DNA from: UBA4312 sp002394635
Lineage (GTDB): Bacteria > Bacillota_I > Bacilli_A > Erysipelotrichales > Erysipelotrichaceae
DNA: 64,000 nt
Assembly: GCA_946539765.1 (NCBI GenBank)
Contig: CAMNHO010000002.1
Span: 1-64,000, forward strand
Direction: 5' to 3'
Below the pieces are notes generated by a model. It was not told the DNA's origin, searched no databases, and saw only the letters and a program-made list of their open reading frames with translations. A program made the translations under genes and the position numbers. Below, piece by piece: positions 52,417-61,862 of the stretch. Positions within the stretch are counted from its first letter, which is position 1. Each line of letters starts with the position of its first letter.

Positions 52417-54340
52417 CAATCTTTATCTCCTTTCTTTGTAAAGAAAAAGTAAATATAGAGCCGCAAGGCGTATTGTCTTCCAACTGGAATGTTCCACCAT
52501 GTGCGTAGATTATAGAACGACACAAAGCCAGCCCTAACCCTGTACTTCTTTGATTGTCGCCAGTAATATTGTTGCCCGAATAAAACATTTCAAAGACATG
52601 TTCCTTGTCTTCGTCGGAAATACCTAAACCATTATCTGCAACGGATATAAATACTTCCTTACTGTCGTATCTGCATTGTATGACGATGGTCGTCCCATCT
52701 GGCGTATGTGTGATGGAATTATTGATTAAGTTGATCAATACTTGAATCACCAATCTTGCATCCATTTCTGCCATTAAGAAGGTATCTACAGGTTCTTTGA
52801 CTAAAACATGATTTCTTAGATCACGGGAGATATGTTTAATTGCTTCATCAATGACATCATTGACGACTTCGATAGATAGATGCAAAGGCATAACATTGTT
52901 TTCGATCCTCGATATAGATAATAAGTTTTCCACCATATGGATCAACCACATGGAATCATCATAGATGTCCATATAAAGCTGTTTACGAAGCTGTGGATCG
53001 ATTTCTTTCTCATGGTTGTATAAATTCGAGGCATTCCCAGAAATCGACGTCAATGGTGTTCTAAGATCATGAGAGATGGTCCTAAGAAGATTTGCACGTA
53101 AATGTTCATTTTCAGCACGTATTTTAGCTTCCTCTTTCTCTTTGGCATTTTTTTCATTTTCCAAAGCCAGCGCACATTCTCCAAGGATAGACAACAATAC
53201 ACTGTTGGCATATACATCAAGAGCTTTATCTGTATTCTCAATGCCAATTACACCATATACGCTCGTATTTATACGGATGGCATAAAACATATATAGTGCA
53301 TCTGAGAATTGTTCAGTCCGGGCTCCGGCTTTAGCATTATTTTCAAATACCCACTGCACTGCCTGTATATCCGCCTTTGTAGGGCAATATTGTGCATCGT
53401 TTAAAGAATACCAGTAATACGTTTCCGGATCCAGGTAAACGACGATATTGCGCTTTAGCATTGTCTGCAGCGGTCTGGCACAAGCAGCAATGATTTCTTC
53501 GCTATTTTGGGCCTTTAAAAACTGCTGGCTTGTATCAAACAAAACTTTGATACGGGTAGCACTTTGATTTGCCTGTTGCGCAGAAACTTTTAAACGGTTT
53601 GCGATGCTGCTGGTAATTGATGCGATGATAAACATACTGATAAATGTTATCCAGTAGTCTTGATCATATACGCGCAAAGTTAATCTTGGCTCCGTGAAAA
53701 AATAATTAAAGATAAATACTGTCAATATCGAAGCACAATACCCGTATATAAAATGTGTCGTCATAACCGATATCATCAAGATTCCCAGAATGTAGATTGA
53801 CATGATCCCTTCTGTACTCATGTGGATTGTATCCATACCCAGACCGATAGCGGTAACAGCTATCAACAAGATGAGCATACGAATGACATCCGACCAGTAA
53901 AAAGTGAATGGTTTGTCCATTATCTGGTCAAACTGTTTTTTGTTTTCAAAGTATGTATCCGGTATGACATATATATCGATATCCCTTGCGTTCGAAGACA
54001 ATCTGTGAATAAAGGACTCCGCAGGAAACAAAATATGGTGTTTTTGGATTGACTGACCAAGGATAATCTGCGTTGCGTGGATCATATGAGCAAATTCTGC
54101 AATTTGATAAGGTACATCTGTCCCATGGACTTCTTCATATTTAGCGCCGTTCTTTTTCGCTAGTTCTATATTATCTAAAAGACGTTTTTCATCCTTTTTA
54201 GACATGGGTGCATCCGATGTTCTTACATACAAGGCGGTCAGATCGGCATGAAAAGCCTGTGCTATTCGCACAGCTATTTGTATGCATCTTTCATTACTTG
54301 GGGCGCTGGATAAACAAACGAGTATATGATCTTTTTTCAT
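52409..54340 (-). CDS. kdpD: KdpD-type sensor histidine kinase, short form
   Basis: 643 residues against ~895 in E. coli. It begins with the Usp-like domain (residues 1-130), then four membrane helices (150-245, DUF4118), a GAF-like domain (270-395), HisKA with the phospho-His H424 in TISHDLRTPLTS, and a HATPase with DNGLGISDEDKEHVFEMFY and STGLGLALC. The N-terminal KdpD domain with the Walker site is missing, as in several Firmicutes forms that bind c-di-AMP through the Usp region elsewhere; that ligand is inference. AAGGATT precedes the ATG. Confidence 0.93.
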   Translation of the reverse strand: MKKDHILVCLSSAPSNERCIQIAVRIAQAFHADLTALYVRTSDAPMSKKDEKRLLDNIELAKKNGAKYEEVHGTDVPYQIAEFAHMIHATQIILGQSIQKHHILFPAESFIHRLSSNARDIDIYVIPDTYFENKKQFDQIMDKPFTFYWSDVIRMLILLIAVTAIGLGMDTIHMSTEGIMSIYILGILMISVMTTHFIYGYCASILTVFIFNYFFTEPRLTLRVYDQDYWITFISMFIIASITSSIANRLKVSAQQANQSATRIKVLFDTSQQFLKAQNSEEIIAACARPLQTMLKRNIVVYLDPETYYWYSLNDAQYCPTKADIQAVQWVFENNAKAGARTEQFSDALYMFYAIRINTSVYGVIGIENTDKALDVYANSVLLSILGECALALENEKNAKEKEEAKIRAENEHLRANLLRTISHDLRTPLTSISGNASNLYNHEKEIDPQLRKQLYMDIYDDSMWLIHMVENLLSISRIENNVMPLHLSIEVVNDVIDEAIKHISRDLRNHVLVKEPVDTFLMAEMDARLVIQVLINLINNSITHTPDGTTIVIQCRYDSKEVFISVADNGLGISDEDKEHVFEMFYSGNNITGDNQRSTGLGLALCRSIIYAHGGTFQLEDNTPCGSIFTFSLQRKEIKIDE

Positions 54341-54349
54341 GGTAATCCT

Positions 54350-54466
54350 TTATTTAAATTCTTCATAATTATTATTTAAATGAAGCATATAGTCAACCAA
54401 AACCATAATCATTCGATAAATGAACCAACTAATAATGAGAAAACCAATTAATAATAATATATCCAT
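54350..54466 (-). CDS. 38-residue single-span membrane protein (KdpF-like)
   Basis: Reads MDILLLIGFLIISWFIYR... with one membrane helix (residues ~2-27) and a short polar tail NNNYEEFK. AAGGTGG lies 7 bp before the ATG, and it fills the gap between trkA and kdpD (12 and 9 bp), so it is very likely translated. By size and place it recalls KdpF, the small stabilising subunit of the Kdp pump, but there is no sequence signature to confirm homology. It may instead modulate the Trk/Ktr channel or the KdpD kinase. Confidence 0.68.
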   Translation of the reverse strand: MDILLLIGFLIISWFIYRMIMVLVDYMLHLNNNYEEFK

Positions 54467-54478
54467 AAGAATGCCACC

Positions 54479-55126
54479 TTATAGATGAAAACATTTCATA
54501 ATGTTATCGCGCTCGCCTAGTACAAGCAGATTCATGTTGGAACGTAATACAGTTTCCGGAAGAACCCGTATATTCAGCATATTGCCCGTTTTTATTCCCA
54601 TGATGTTGATGTTGTATTTTCTTCGTACATCGATTTGATCTACAGTCTTTCCAATCCATTTGTCCGGAATCTCTACTTCAAAAACAGCGTACCCTTTTCC
54701 TAAATCGATATAGTCCAAAATATGATCAGAAATATAACGGATAGCAGCCCAGGACGCAATTTGCCTTTCTGGATAAATAACTTCATCTGCACCATTTCTT
54801 TCAAGAAACTTTGCGTGCACATCTCGGGCTGCTCGGCTGACGACAAAAGGAGCTCCTTCTTCTTTTAATAAAGAGGTGACTTCCAGAGAATGCTGAAAAT
54901 CATCACCGATACATACAAAGCAAATATCAAAATCACTAACGCCTAATGACTTGACAAAATACCTATTGGAAGCATCACCGATCTGGGCATTTGTAACATA
55001 ATCCATCACGGCATCTACACGTCTTTCCAGTATGTCTACAGCCATGACCTCTTGATTTAATTCGTATAATTTCTTGCAAATATGACGACCAAAACGCCCT
55101 AACCCTATCACCAGTATAGATTTCAT
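54479..55126 (-). CDS. TrkA/KtrA K+ uptake regulatory subunit
   Basis: 215-residue cytoplasmic RCK protein gating the TrkH/KtrB channel. Seen: RCK_N Rossmann start ILVIGLGRFGRHICKKL (residues 4-20), acidic switch residue in VMAVDILERRVD, and an RCK_C domain from about 135 to 215 (FEVEIPDKWIGKTVDQIDVRRKYNINIMGIKTG). A single RCK unit is KtrA-like rather than the doubled TrkA. AGGAGG precedes the ATG; it starts 12 bp after the channel gene. Confidence 0.93.
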   Translation of the reverse strand: MKSILVIGLGRFGRHICKKLYELNQEVMAVDILERRVDAVMDYVTNAQIGDASNRYFVKSLGVSDFDICFVCIGDDFQHSLEVTSLLKEEGAPFVVSRAARDVHAKFLERNGADEVIYPERQIASWAAIRYISDHILDYIDLGKGYAVFEVEIPDKWIGKTVDQIDVRRKYNINIMGIKTGNMLNIRVLPETVLRSNMNLLVLGERDNIMKCFHL

Positions 55127-55138
55127 AAAACCTCCTAT

Positions 55139-56464
55139 TTAACCGACCGCTACATTTTCCAACGGCCGTTTTACTTGTGTATGACTTGATTTCATCGTTG
55201 CGAAAGCCAGCGTCATTCCCCCTACTCTTCCTAAATACATCAAAAGAATCAATATAATTTTTGATAAAACGGATAAATAAGGAGTGATTCCCAACGTTAG
55301 ACCAACGGTTCCGATTGCACTGGCGGATTCAAAAAAACAAGTTAATAAGTCAATATTTTCAATCAAACTGATCGACATACCACCAATCAGCAATAAGGAT
55401 ATATATAATACGAAGATGGCCGAAGCATTAGATACTGTTTGTATGGCAATTCTTCGTTTGAAACATTGGATGTTTTCTTTTCTTCGGAATACTGACACAG
55501 TGGATAGAACCATCACTACAATTGTCGTTATTTTCATACCACCTGCCGTTGAACCGGGACTTCCACCAATCATCATCAACAGGATCAGCACCATAATACC
55601 TGGTTGTGTAAAAGTAGTCAGATCTGCTGTATTAAATCCGGCTGTTCTAGGCGTTACCGACTGAAAGAGCGATAATAAGAGCCTTTCGGGGAACGGATAA
55701 TTCTGAAATTGTGATGTATAAAAAAATATAGTCGGAAAAACAAGCAGCAAAACAGTAGTTAAAAGGATAATCTTGGTTTGAAGTCTGTATTTTTTAATTT
55801 TCCATTTGTACATGATAAAGTCTTCCCAGCTGAGAAAACCAATACCTCCAATGATGATCGAACCCATAATGACAACGTTCACCAGTGGATTTTGATAATA
55901 ACCGGTTAGCGAAGAGAACGGTTGATGGATTCCCATTAGATCAAAACCAGCATTGCAGAAAGCACTTATGGCATGAAACAATGAATACCAAATTCCTTTT
56001 ACAATGCCATATGAAGGAATGAACACAATACTTAATAAAATAGTGGCAATGCATTCGATAATGGCGGCTCCTTTTAAAATGAAAACAGTCATACGTACAA
56101 TACCGCTGATTTTAGGGGCTGCTATTGCATCTTGCATAGCACTTCTCTGGATAAGTCCCACCTTTTTTCCGGATAAAATGGCCAAGGATATCGCAATGGT
56201 TACAACGCCCAGACCTCCAATTTGAATCAGGATCAACAAAATCAGTTGTCCGAAATATGACCAGTATGTTGCGGTATCATACACCACCAGTCCTGTAACA
56301 CAGACAGCGCTTGTTGCGGTAAATAAAGCATCGATAAAACTAGTGTATTGACCACTCTGGCTGGAAATAGGTAACATCAATAAACACGATCCAGTCAGAA
56401 TTACAATTAAAAAGCCAAGTGTTATGATTTGAAAAGAAGATAAATGTAAATAAATTTTTGACAT
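55139..56464 (-). CDS. TrkH/KtrB-family K+ transporter
   Basis: 441-residue channel-like membrane protein with four repeated M1-P-M2 units. Selectivity-filter-like glycines are seen in ATSAVCVTGLV (near 50), HAISAFCNAGFDL (near 165), VTPRTAGFNTAD (near 273) and ASAIGTVGLTLG (near 385), one Gly per repeat as in KtrB. It starts the trk-orf-kdpDE operon. It resembles NtpJ of the E. hirae ntp locus in being next to V-ATPase genes. Confidence 0.94.
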   Translation of the reverse strand: MSKIYLHLSSFQIITLGFLIVILTGSCLLMLPISSQSGQYTSFIDALFTATSAVCVTGLVVYDTATYWSYFGQLILLILIQIGGLGVVTIAISLAILSGKKVGLIQRSAMQDAIAAPKISGIVRMTVFILKGAAIIECIATILLSIVFIPSYGIVKGIWYSLFHAISAFCNAGFDLMGIHQPFSSLTGYYQNPLVNVVIMGSIIIGGIGFLSWEDFIMYKWKIKKYRLQTKIILLTTVLLLVFPTIFFYTSQFQNYPFPERLLLSLFQSVTPRTAGFNTADLTTFTQPGIMVLILLMMIGGSPGSTAGGMKITTIVVMVLSTVSVFRRKENIQCFKRRIAIQTVSNASAIFVLYISLLLIGGMSISLIENIDLLTCFFESASAIGTVGLTLGITPYLSVLSKIILILLMYLGRVGGMTLAFATMKSSHTQVKRPLENVAVG

Positions 56465-56488
56465 AATGTTTCCTCTTTGGTTACCTGA

Positions 56489-56497
56489 ATTATGCCA
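56489..56497 (-). promoter_or_regulatory. extended -10 promoter of the K+ operon
   Basis: Minus strand TGGCATAAT (TGnCATAAT) lies 24 bp before the ATG of the transporter gene. Confidence 0.5.
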
Positions 56498-56553
56498 AAA
56501 AAGATATAAAATCTTTATAAAGAAAATGAAAGATGTATTAAGATTTTGTTAAG

Positions 56554-56579
56554 AAAAAAAGAACGAACAATGTTCGCTC
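56554..56579 (-). terminator. second terminator downstream of the V-ATPase operon
   Basis: Minus strand GAGCGAAC pairs with GTTCGTTC around ATT (one G:U), then T7. Confidence 0.82.
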
Positions 56580-56587
56580 TGCTCCAT

Positions 56588-56626
56588 AAAAAACCGATAA
56601 ACCAAGTATTTACTGAATAATCGGTT
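56588..56626 (-). terminator. first terminator downstream of the V-ATPase operon
   Basis: Minus strand AACCGAT pairs with ATCGGTT around a ~21-nt loop, then T-run. Confidence 0.7.
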
Positions 56627-56720
56627 ATTCGACTGATCGTTAATGTAATATTAAGTCAAAAAGTTCGTAATGACTCTTTTGTTTCGAGTGATCGATACTG
56701 ATAAGATAAAACAGCTCCCC

Positions 56721-57338
56721 TTATTGTTTTCGGTTTTTTATCACCTTTAATCTTGTAAACTCTTCTCTTTCCTTTTCCTCTAGAGCATTAGAAATTGTAC
56801 GTACTAACTGCTCATAATAAGGGATTGTTATATTCTTCAAAGCATTGGCTCTTTTTTGTGTTTTTTGAATATTTGCAGCCAGCCGATAGGAGGTGATCTC
56901 AACCTGGGATAGTTCAATGGTTAGTTTTTTTACTTTTAGAAAAGCCTGTCTTGTTTCATCCAGAGAATCCCGAGTCCGGTATAATGCATATAAAGGCTTT
57001 TCCATAGTATCTGGTCTGGATTGGACATAAGGAATTTCACATCCCATAATACTACGAGTTTTAATAGAAACGGAATCATCAAAAGGAATTGTCTTTGCTA
57101 TGATCTGCACAGCTTGTATCCCCATTTCCATATTCGCCTGTTGAAGACATCGATACGCTTCCGTAAAAATAGAATCGATCTGGTTTTGTATATTTTTGGC
57201 CTCATCAATATGCATCATCAATTCACGGATCAGAATATTACGTTTTTTATCCATCAGTTCGTATCCTTGGTTTGCTAGTTTAAGAGAGTTTTTAGCCTGA
57301 AGAAGATTCCCTTTTGTAGGCACTTCATTCGGATTCAA
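56721..57338 (-). CDS. ntpD: V-type ATP synthase subunit D
   Basis: 205-residue coiled-coil central-shaft subunit. Seen: the start NEVPTKGNLLQAKNSLKLANQGYELMDKKRNILI, a strong family signature, and the C-terminal RRANALKNI-like segment as KRANALKNITIPYYEQLVRTISNALEEKEREEF. It starts with TTG at 57338 within the end of ntpB (14-bp overlap), using GGAGGGG inside ntpB as its ribosome binding site. It is the last gene of the operon and is followed by two terminators. Confidence 0.95.
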   Translation of the reverse strand: MNPNEVPTKGNLLQAKNSLKLANQGYELMDKKRNILIRELMMHIDEAKNIQNQIDSIFTEAYRCLQQANMEMGIQAVQIIAKTIPFDDSVSIKTRSIMGCEIPYVQSRPDTMEKPLYALYRTRDSLDETRQAFLKVKKLTIELSQVEITSYRLAANIQKTQKRANALKNITIPYYEQLVRTISNALEEKEREEFTRLKVIKNRKQ

Positions 57339-58728
57339 TGCCTTCCCCTCCTCTGTAAACGTGAATAAAACGTTGGATTAGTTTACTGTCAATCCGAGTA
57401 AGCTCACTGTCCGGAAGAACAGATAACAATTCCCATCCAATCGCTAAAGTTTCCAGAACATCTCTGTTTTCTGTATGTCCTTGTCCAATGTATCTTTGTT
57501 CAAATTGTTCACCAAACTCAAGATATTTTCTATCCAGATCCGATAATTCATCTTCACCGATGACGGAAGCCAAAGATCGAATATCCATTACATGGGAATA
57601 GGCACTAAAAAGCTGATCAGCTAAAGGCTGGTGATCCAATCGGGTGTAGCCTTCACCAATCCCATCTTTCATTAATCTGGATAAGGACGGTAAAACTGCA
57701 ATGGGCGGATAGATTCCCTGACTGTGTAAATGTCTGTCGAGAACGATTTGTCCTTCGGTAATATATCCTGTCAGATCCGGAATCGGATGCGTTATGTCAT
57801 CATTTGGCATTGTTAAAATGGGAATTTGTGTAACTGATCCGCTTTGGCCGGCTACAATACCAGCACGTTCATAGAGTGAGGCCAGATCGGAATATAGATA
57901 ACCAGGATATCCTTTTCGCGATGGAATCTCTCCTTTTGAAGAGGAAATCTCGCGCAAAGCTTCACAATAGGTCGTAAGATCCGTCATGATGACAAGGATA
58001 TGCATTCCTTTTTCAAAAGCTAGATATTCCGCAGCTGTCAGTGCGGCTCTTGGGGTAATCAGGCGTTCGGCGACCGGATCATTAGCCATGTTTAAAAACA
58101 TGGTGACGTGACTGGAAACACCGGAGTTTTCAAAGCTGCGACGAAAAAAGTCTGCCACGTCATGTTTTACCCCCATAGCTGCGAATACGATTCCAAATTC
58201 TTCGTTTGTGTCTTCACCTAAAGAGGCCTGTTGAACCAGTTGTGCTGCCAATTCGTTATGAGGTAAACCGTTTCCGGAAAAAATCGGGAGCTTTTGTCCG
58301 CGAATCAAGGTAGTTAATCCGTCAATAGCAGAAAAACCGGTATTGATATAATTACGTGGATATTCTCTGGTATAAGGATTTAAAGGCAGACCGTTTACAT
58401 TGTATTTTATATCTGAAAGAATTGGACCCAATCCGTCGATCGGACGGCCAATCCCATCAAACACACGTCCTAAAATGTCTTCGTTAAGCGACAGTTCCAT
58501 TGGTTTTCCGGTCAAAGTGGTCTGTGTATTATTCAAAGACATCCCATCTGTACCTTCATAAACCTGTATGACGGCTTTATCCTGGTAAATCTCAATAATA
58601 CGTCCACGACGTTTTTCCTGATTGTTTACTGTAAACTCAACGATTTCATCATAAGCTGCGTTTTTGACGCCTTCTAATACTACCAAAGGGCCGTTGACTT
58701 CGCTTAATCCAAGATATTTAATGGACAT
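57325..58728 (-). CDS. ntpB: V-type ATP synthase subunit B
   Basis: Non-catalytic nucleotide-binding subunit of the V1 head, 467 residues. Seen: KYLGLSEVNGPLVVLEGV at the N terminus, GRPIDGLGPI, the degenerate P-loop region SGNGLPHNELAAQLVQQA (near residue 155), ILVIMTDLTTYCEALREIS and PSLSRLMKDGIGEGYTR. The ATG at 58728 lies 7 bp after AGAGG; the in-frame TTG at 58734 is too close to that site. Confidence 0.97.
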   Translation of the reverse strand: MSIKYLGLSEVNGPLVVLEGVKNAAYDEIVEFTVNNQEKRRGRIIEIYQDKAVIQVYEGTDGMSLNNTQTTLTGKPMELSLNEDILGRVFDGIGRPIDGLGPILSDIKYNVNGLPLNPYTREYPRNYINTGFSAIDGLTTLIRGQKLPIFSGNGLPHNELAAQLVQQASLGEDTNEEFGIVFAAMGVKHDVADFFRRSFENSGVSSHVTMFLNMANDPVAERLITPRAALTAAEYLAFEKGMHILVIMTDLTTYCEALREISSSKGEIPSRKGYPGYLYSDLASLYERAGIVAGQSGSVTQIPILTMPNDDITHPIPDLTGYITEGQIVLDRHLHSQGIYPPIAVLPSLSRLMKDGIGEGYTRLDHQPLADQLFSAYSHVMDIRSLASVIGEDELSDLDRKYLEFGEQFEQRYIGQGHTENRDVLETLAIGWELLSVLPDSELTRIDSKLIQRFIHVYRGGEGIESE

Positions 58729-58751
58729 ATGCAAACCTCTTTTCTTACATT

Positions 58752-60518
58752 TTACTGGTTCTTGTTGATTACATCTTTATAGAACATATCGATCCGTTCT
58801 TTATAGTCTTTGAACATCTCTGGCTTATCATTAGGTATTTCATAACGCATGGATATGATCTTTTCAAAAATATTTTCTTTTTTTAATATGGACATAGGGT
58901 GCCCCATCGCAATCAAATCTCTTGATACCTGAAACAAATAGAGAATTGTGTCCATCATCAAGAACTGTTTTTCTAAAGGGACATTTTGATCCTGTGGATG
59001 AAATGCGTTTTGTTGTAAAAAACCCAATCGTATGACCTTGGCAATTTCCAAAATCAGTTTTTGATCATCCGGAAGAACATCCGAACCAATCAATTTAACG
59101 GTTTCCATTAATTGATTTTCCTGGTTTAACAAGGACAGGAACGCCATTCGATATTCCATATATTTTTTATCTATATTGTTGATATACCAGTTTGATAGAT
59201 CCGGTATGTATTCGCTATAGCTTTCCATCCAGTTGATTGCTGGATAGTGTCTGGCATACGCCAGCGATTTATCAAGACCCCAAAAGCAACGAACGAATCG
59301 TTTGGTGTTCATAGTGACGGGTTCTGAAAAATCTCCCCCTTGTGGAGATACAGCCCCGATAATAGTGACGGAACCATTAAACCCAGATAAAGTAAAAACC
59401 TGTCCACTGCGTTCATAAAACGCAGCCAGACGGCTCGCCAAATAAGCAGGAAAACCCTCTTCGGCCGGCATTTCTTCCATCCGGCCGGACAACTCTCGTA
59501 AAGCTTCTGCCCAGCGTGAAGTAGAATCAGCCATAATTGCAACATCATACCCCATATCCCTGTAATACTCTGCTAAAGTGATACCTGTATAGATAGATGC
59601 TTCTCTGGCTGCCACCGGCATATTAGATGTATTGGCAATTAAAACGGTACGAGCCATCAGTTTATTTCCTGTTTGGGGATCATCAAGTTTGGTAAAATCT
59701 TCAAGTACTTCCGTCATTTCGTTGCCACGCTCACCACAACCAATATAAACAATAATCTGCGCATTGGAAAACTTTGCGATGGCATGTTGTGTCATGGTTT
59801 TCCCGGTACCAAATCCACCAGGAATTGCAGCCGTCCCTCCTTTGGAAATCGGGAGTAATGTATCCAGGATTCTTTGCCCTGTAATCATAGGCTCCATGGA
59901 TGTTTGACGGTACTTAACAGGTCTAGGAATACGTATAGGCCATTTTTGACATAATGTTAAGGATTCGACAGACCCATCCTGTAATCGAACTGTTACAATT
60001 GGATCGGTAATCGTATATTTCCCATCCGGTTTCACGGACAGCACCTGAGCTTCTTTCATATTTGGCGAAAGAAGACATTTATGGAGAATAGATGGTGTTT
60101 CCTGGCATTGAGCATAAATCATCCCGGCATAGATTGTATCCCCTGCTTTCACAGTAATCGTGACATCCCACTGTTTTTTTTCATCCAGACTTGAAACCTG
60201 AATACCACGTGTAATAAACTTTCCGGACATTTCCGCGATTCGGTTCAAAGGCCTTTCTATTCCATCAAAAATATTATTCAGTATCCCTGGCCCCAATGTG
60301 ACGAATAAAGGGTTACCAGTCCCTGTCACCGGTTCCCCGGGTTTTAATCCACCGGTTTCCTCATAAACCTGGATCGTTGTGGTTTCTCCTTTTAAAGAAA
60401 CAACTTCACCAACCAGCTTTTCATTTCCGACATAGACCATCTCAGCCATTTGAAAGCCTTTTGCATTTTTTAAATAAACAATAGGCCCATTAATTCCGTA
60501 AATAAGTCCTTTAGTCAT
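58752..60518 (-). CDS. ntpA: V-type ATP synthase catalytic subunit A
   Basis: 588 residues; catalytic ATPase subunit. Seen: GLIYGINGPIVYLKNAKG at the N terminus, the extra non-homologous region (~110-190), P-loop GGFGTGKTMTQH (near 233), catalytic Glu in GCGERGNEMTEVL (near 260), and MADSTSRWAEALRELSGRMEEMPAEEGFPAYL. The start overlaps the ntpE stop by one base. Whether the enzyme pumps Na+ or H+ depends on subunit K. Confidence 0.98.
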   Translation of the reverse strand: MTKGLIYGINGPIVYLKNAKGFQMAEMVYVGNEKLVGEVVSLKGETTTIQVYEETGGLKPGEPVTGTGNPLFVTLGPGILNNIFDGIERPLNRIAEMSGKFITRGIQVSSLDEKKQWDVTITVKAGDTIYAGMIYAQCQETPSILHKCLLSPNMKEAQVLSVKPDGKYTITDPIVTVRLQDGSVESLTLCQKWPIRIPRPVKYRQTSMEPMITGQRILDTLLPISKGGTAAIPGGFGTGKTMTQHAIAKFSNAQIIVYIGCGERGNEMTEVLEDFTKLDDPQTGNKLMARTVLIANTSNMPVAAREASIYTGITLAEYYRDMGYDVAIMADSTSRWAEALRELSGRMEEMPAEEGFPAYLASRLAAFYERSGQVFTLSGFNGSVTIIGAVSPQGGDFSEPVTMNTKRFVRCFWGLDKSLAYARHYPAINWMESYSEYIPDLSNWYINNIDKKYMEYRMAFLSLLNQENQLMETVKLIGSDVLPDDQKLILEIAKVIRLGFLQQNAFHPQDQNVPLEKQFLMMDTILYLFQVSRDLIAMGHPMSILKKENIFEKIISMRYEIPNDKPEMFKDYKERIDMFYKDVINKNQ

Positions 60519-61099
60519 CAGTAATTACTCCCATCTAGCCGGAATTTATCCTCTTCTTCCTCGATATGTGTATAGAAAGACTCATCAATCAGAAGGTTAC
60601 GTGATGGTATGATTCCTTGAATTCCACCATATATGTTTTTTGATGAAACACGAATAGAAATTGAATATCTCTTTTCTAATTTGCTCATTAGATCAAGATC
60701 GGATGCGTCCATATATAATTCAAACGGTTCATCTTCGGCATAGCGAATGATCATTTCAGTTTTTCTACATAAATAATCAAGATATTTGTCTGTTTTTTTT
60801 ACTTCCAACAATCTTTTCAGAACACGAGCAAATATTTCCTGTCGTAATTCGTTCTGCTTTTTTTCGATAGCCTGCCGCCAGTGTGTCTGACGAAGAGAAT
60901 ATTCTTTATTAAAATCTCTTTGTAGTATTTTCTCTTCTCCACGAAGACGAGCTCCTGTATCACTTGTCTTGATTTCTTTATGCTTGGCAAGCATTTCTTC
61001 CAAAGAGTCTCGATATTCCTGCATTATCTGTGTATACTCTTCTTTTGCCTGCTTAGAGCATAATTCATCAAATAATTTTAATTTTTCTTCAATATTCAT
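60518..61099 (-). CDS. ntpE: V-type ATP synthase subunit E
   Basis: 193-residue peripheral stalk subunit: a long charged coiled coil (residues 1-95) followed by a globular C terminus with the conserved GGIQGIIPSRNLLIDESFYTHIEEEEDKFR-type ending, which matches the usual GGVVVxxxDGRIxxDNTxxxRL region. It overlaps ntpF by 4 bp (ATGA) and ntpA by 1 bp. Confidence 0.88.
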   Translation of the reverse strand: MNIEEKLKLFDELCSKQAKEEYTQIMQEYRDSLEEMLAKHKEIKTSDTGARLRGEEKILQRDFNKEYSLRQTHWRQAIEKKQNELRQEIFARVLKRLLEVKKTDKYLDYLCRKTEMIIRYAEDEPFELYMDASDLDLMSKLEKRYSISIRVSSKNIYGGIQGIIPSRNLLIDESFYTHIEEEEDKFRLDGSNY

Positions 61100-61404
61100 A
61101 ATTTCAATCCTATTGCTTCATTAATATACGCCGTAATAAAATCCGCCTGCCTGCCTGTACCGTGACGATCCGGTATATCTATAATCAAAGGCATTTCGTG
61201 TTCCATTTTTATCTGTGTAACATATTCCGGAAAATCCCGACTGAATTTTTCGGTCAGTAAAACTATCCCAATCTGCGGGTCTTGAAATACCGCTTTAAAT
61301 GCATTTTCCAGTTCTTTTTTCTGATGAACGACGACACCATCCACCCCGACCAGACGCATGCCGGTATATGTGTCAATATTATCGCTGATCAAAAACATTT
61401 TCAT
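61096..61404 (-). CDS. ntpF: V-type ATP synthase subunit F
   Basis: 102-residue Rossmann-like subunit binding the central shaft. Seen: MFLISDNIDTYTGMRLVGVDGVVV, IGIVLLTEKFSRDFPEYV and PLIIDIPDRHG, the usual order FGDxDTxxGFRLxG / GIxLITE / PxxxxIP. It starts 3 bp after the ntpK stop region and overlaps ntpE by 4 bp. Confidence 0.92.
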   Translation of the reverse strand: MKMFLISDNIDTYTGMRLVGVDGVVVHQKKELENAFKAVFQDPQIGIVLLTEKFSRDFPEYVTQIKMEHEMPLIIDIPDRHGTGRQADFITAYINEAIGLKL

Positions 61405-61406
61405 GA

Positions 61407-61844
61407 TTATCCAAGCTTTCCTAAAATCATAAAAGCAATGATCAGTCCATACAAACAGACCCCTTCAGCAAGACCGACATATACCAGTGATTTACCAAAT
61501 ACTGATTGATCCTCACTGATGGCTCCTAAGGCGGCACTTGCAACTTTTGCTACAGACATGCCTCCGGCAATACAGGCAAAACCGGTAACCAAAGCAGCTG
61601 CAATAAATCCAATACTTGTTGTAGTGGAACTATCAGCTCCGGATGTAGCAGCTAATACTTTTGTACTGCCGGCGAATAAAACACCGCAAGTGGCCAACAA
61701 AATACCGAAGAACAAGAAGATATTGACAACTAATGTTGTTTTGAAACGTCCCCGGTTTTTTTCGCCAGTTAAATAAATGACTCCAGGAATGATCATACTG
61801 ATCAATAAAGCGATCACAATCATAATTTGTGTAATTAATGTCAT
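61407..61844 (-). CDS. ntpK: V-type ATP synthase subunit K (rotor ring)
   Basis: 145-residue membrane rotor subunit with four helices (about 5-25, 38-62, 78-103, 117-142), i.e. a duplicated hairpin as in E. hirae NtpK. The ion-carrying Glu is seen in helix 4, VGLAEGVCLYGLIIAF. No equivalent acid is present in helix 2, as in other duplicated K subunits. Na+ versus H+ cannot be settled by eye. It begins with GGAGGAATTCTT before the ATG. Confidence 0.93.
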   Translation of the reverse strand: MTLITQIMIVIALLISMIIPGVIYLTGEKNRGRFKTTLVVNIFLFFGILLATCGVLFAGSTKVLAATSGADSSTTTSIGFIAAALVTGFACIAGGMSVAKVASAALGAISEDQSVFGKSLVYVGLAEGVCLYGLIIAFMILGKLG

Positions 61845-61862
61845 AAGAATTCCTCCATTTCA

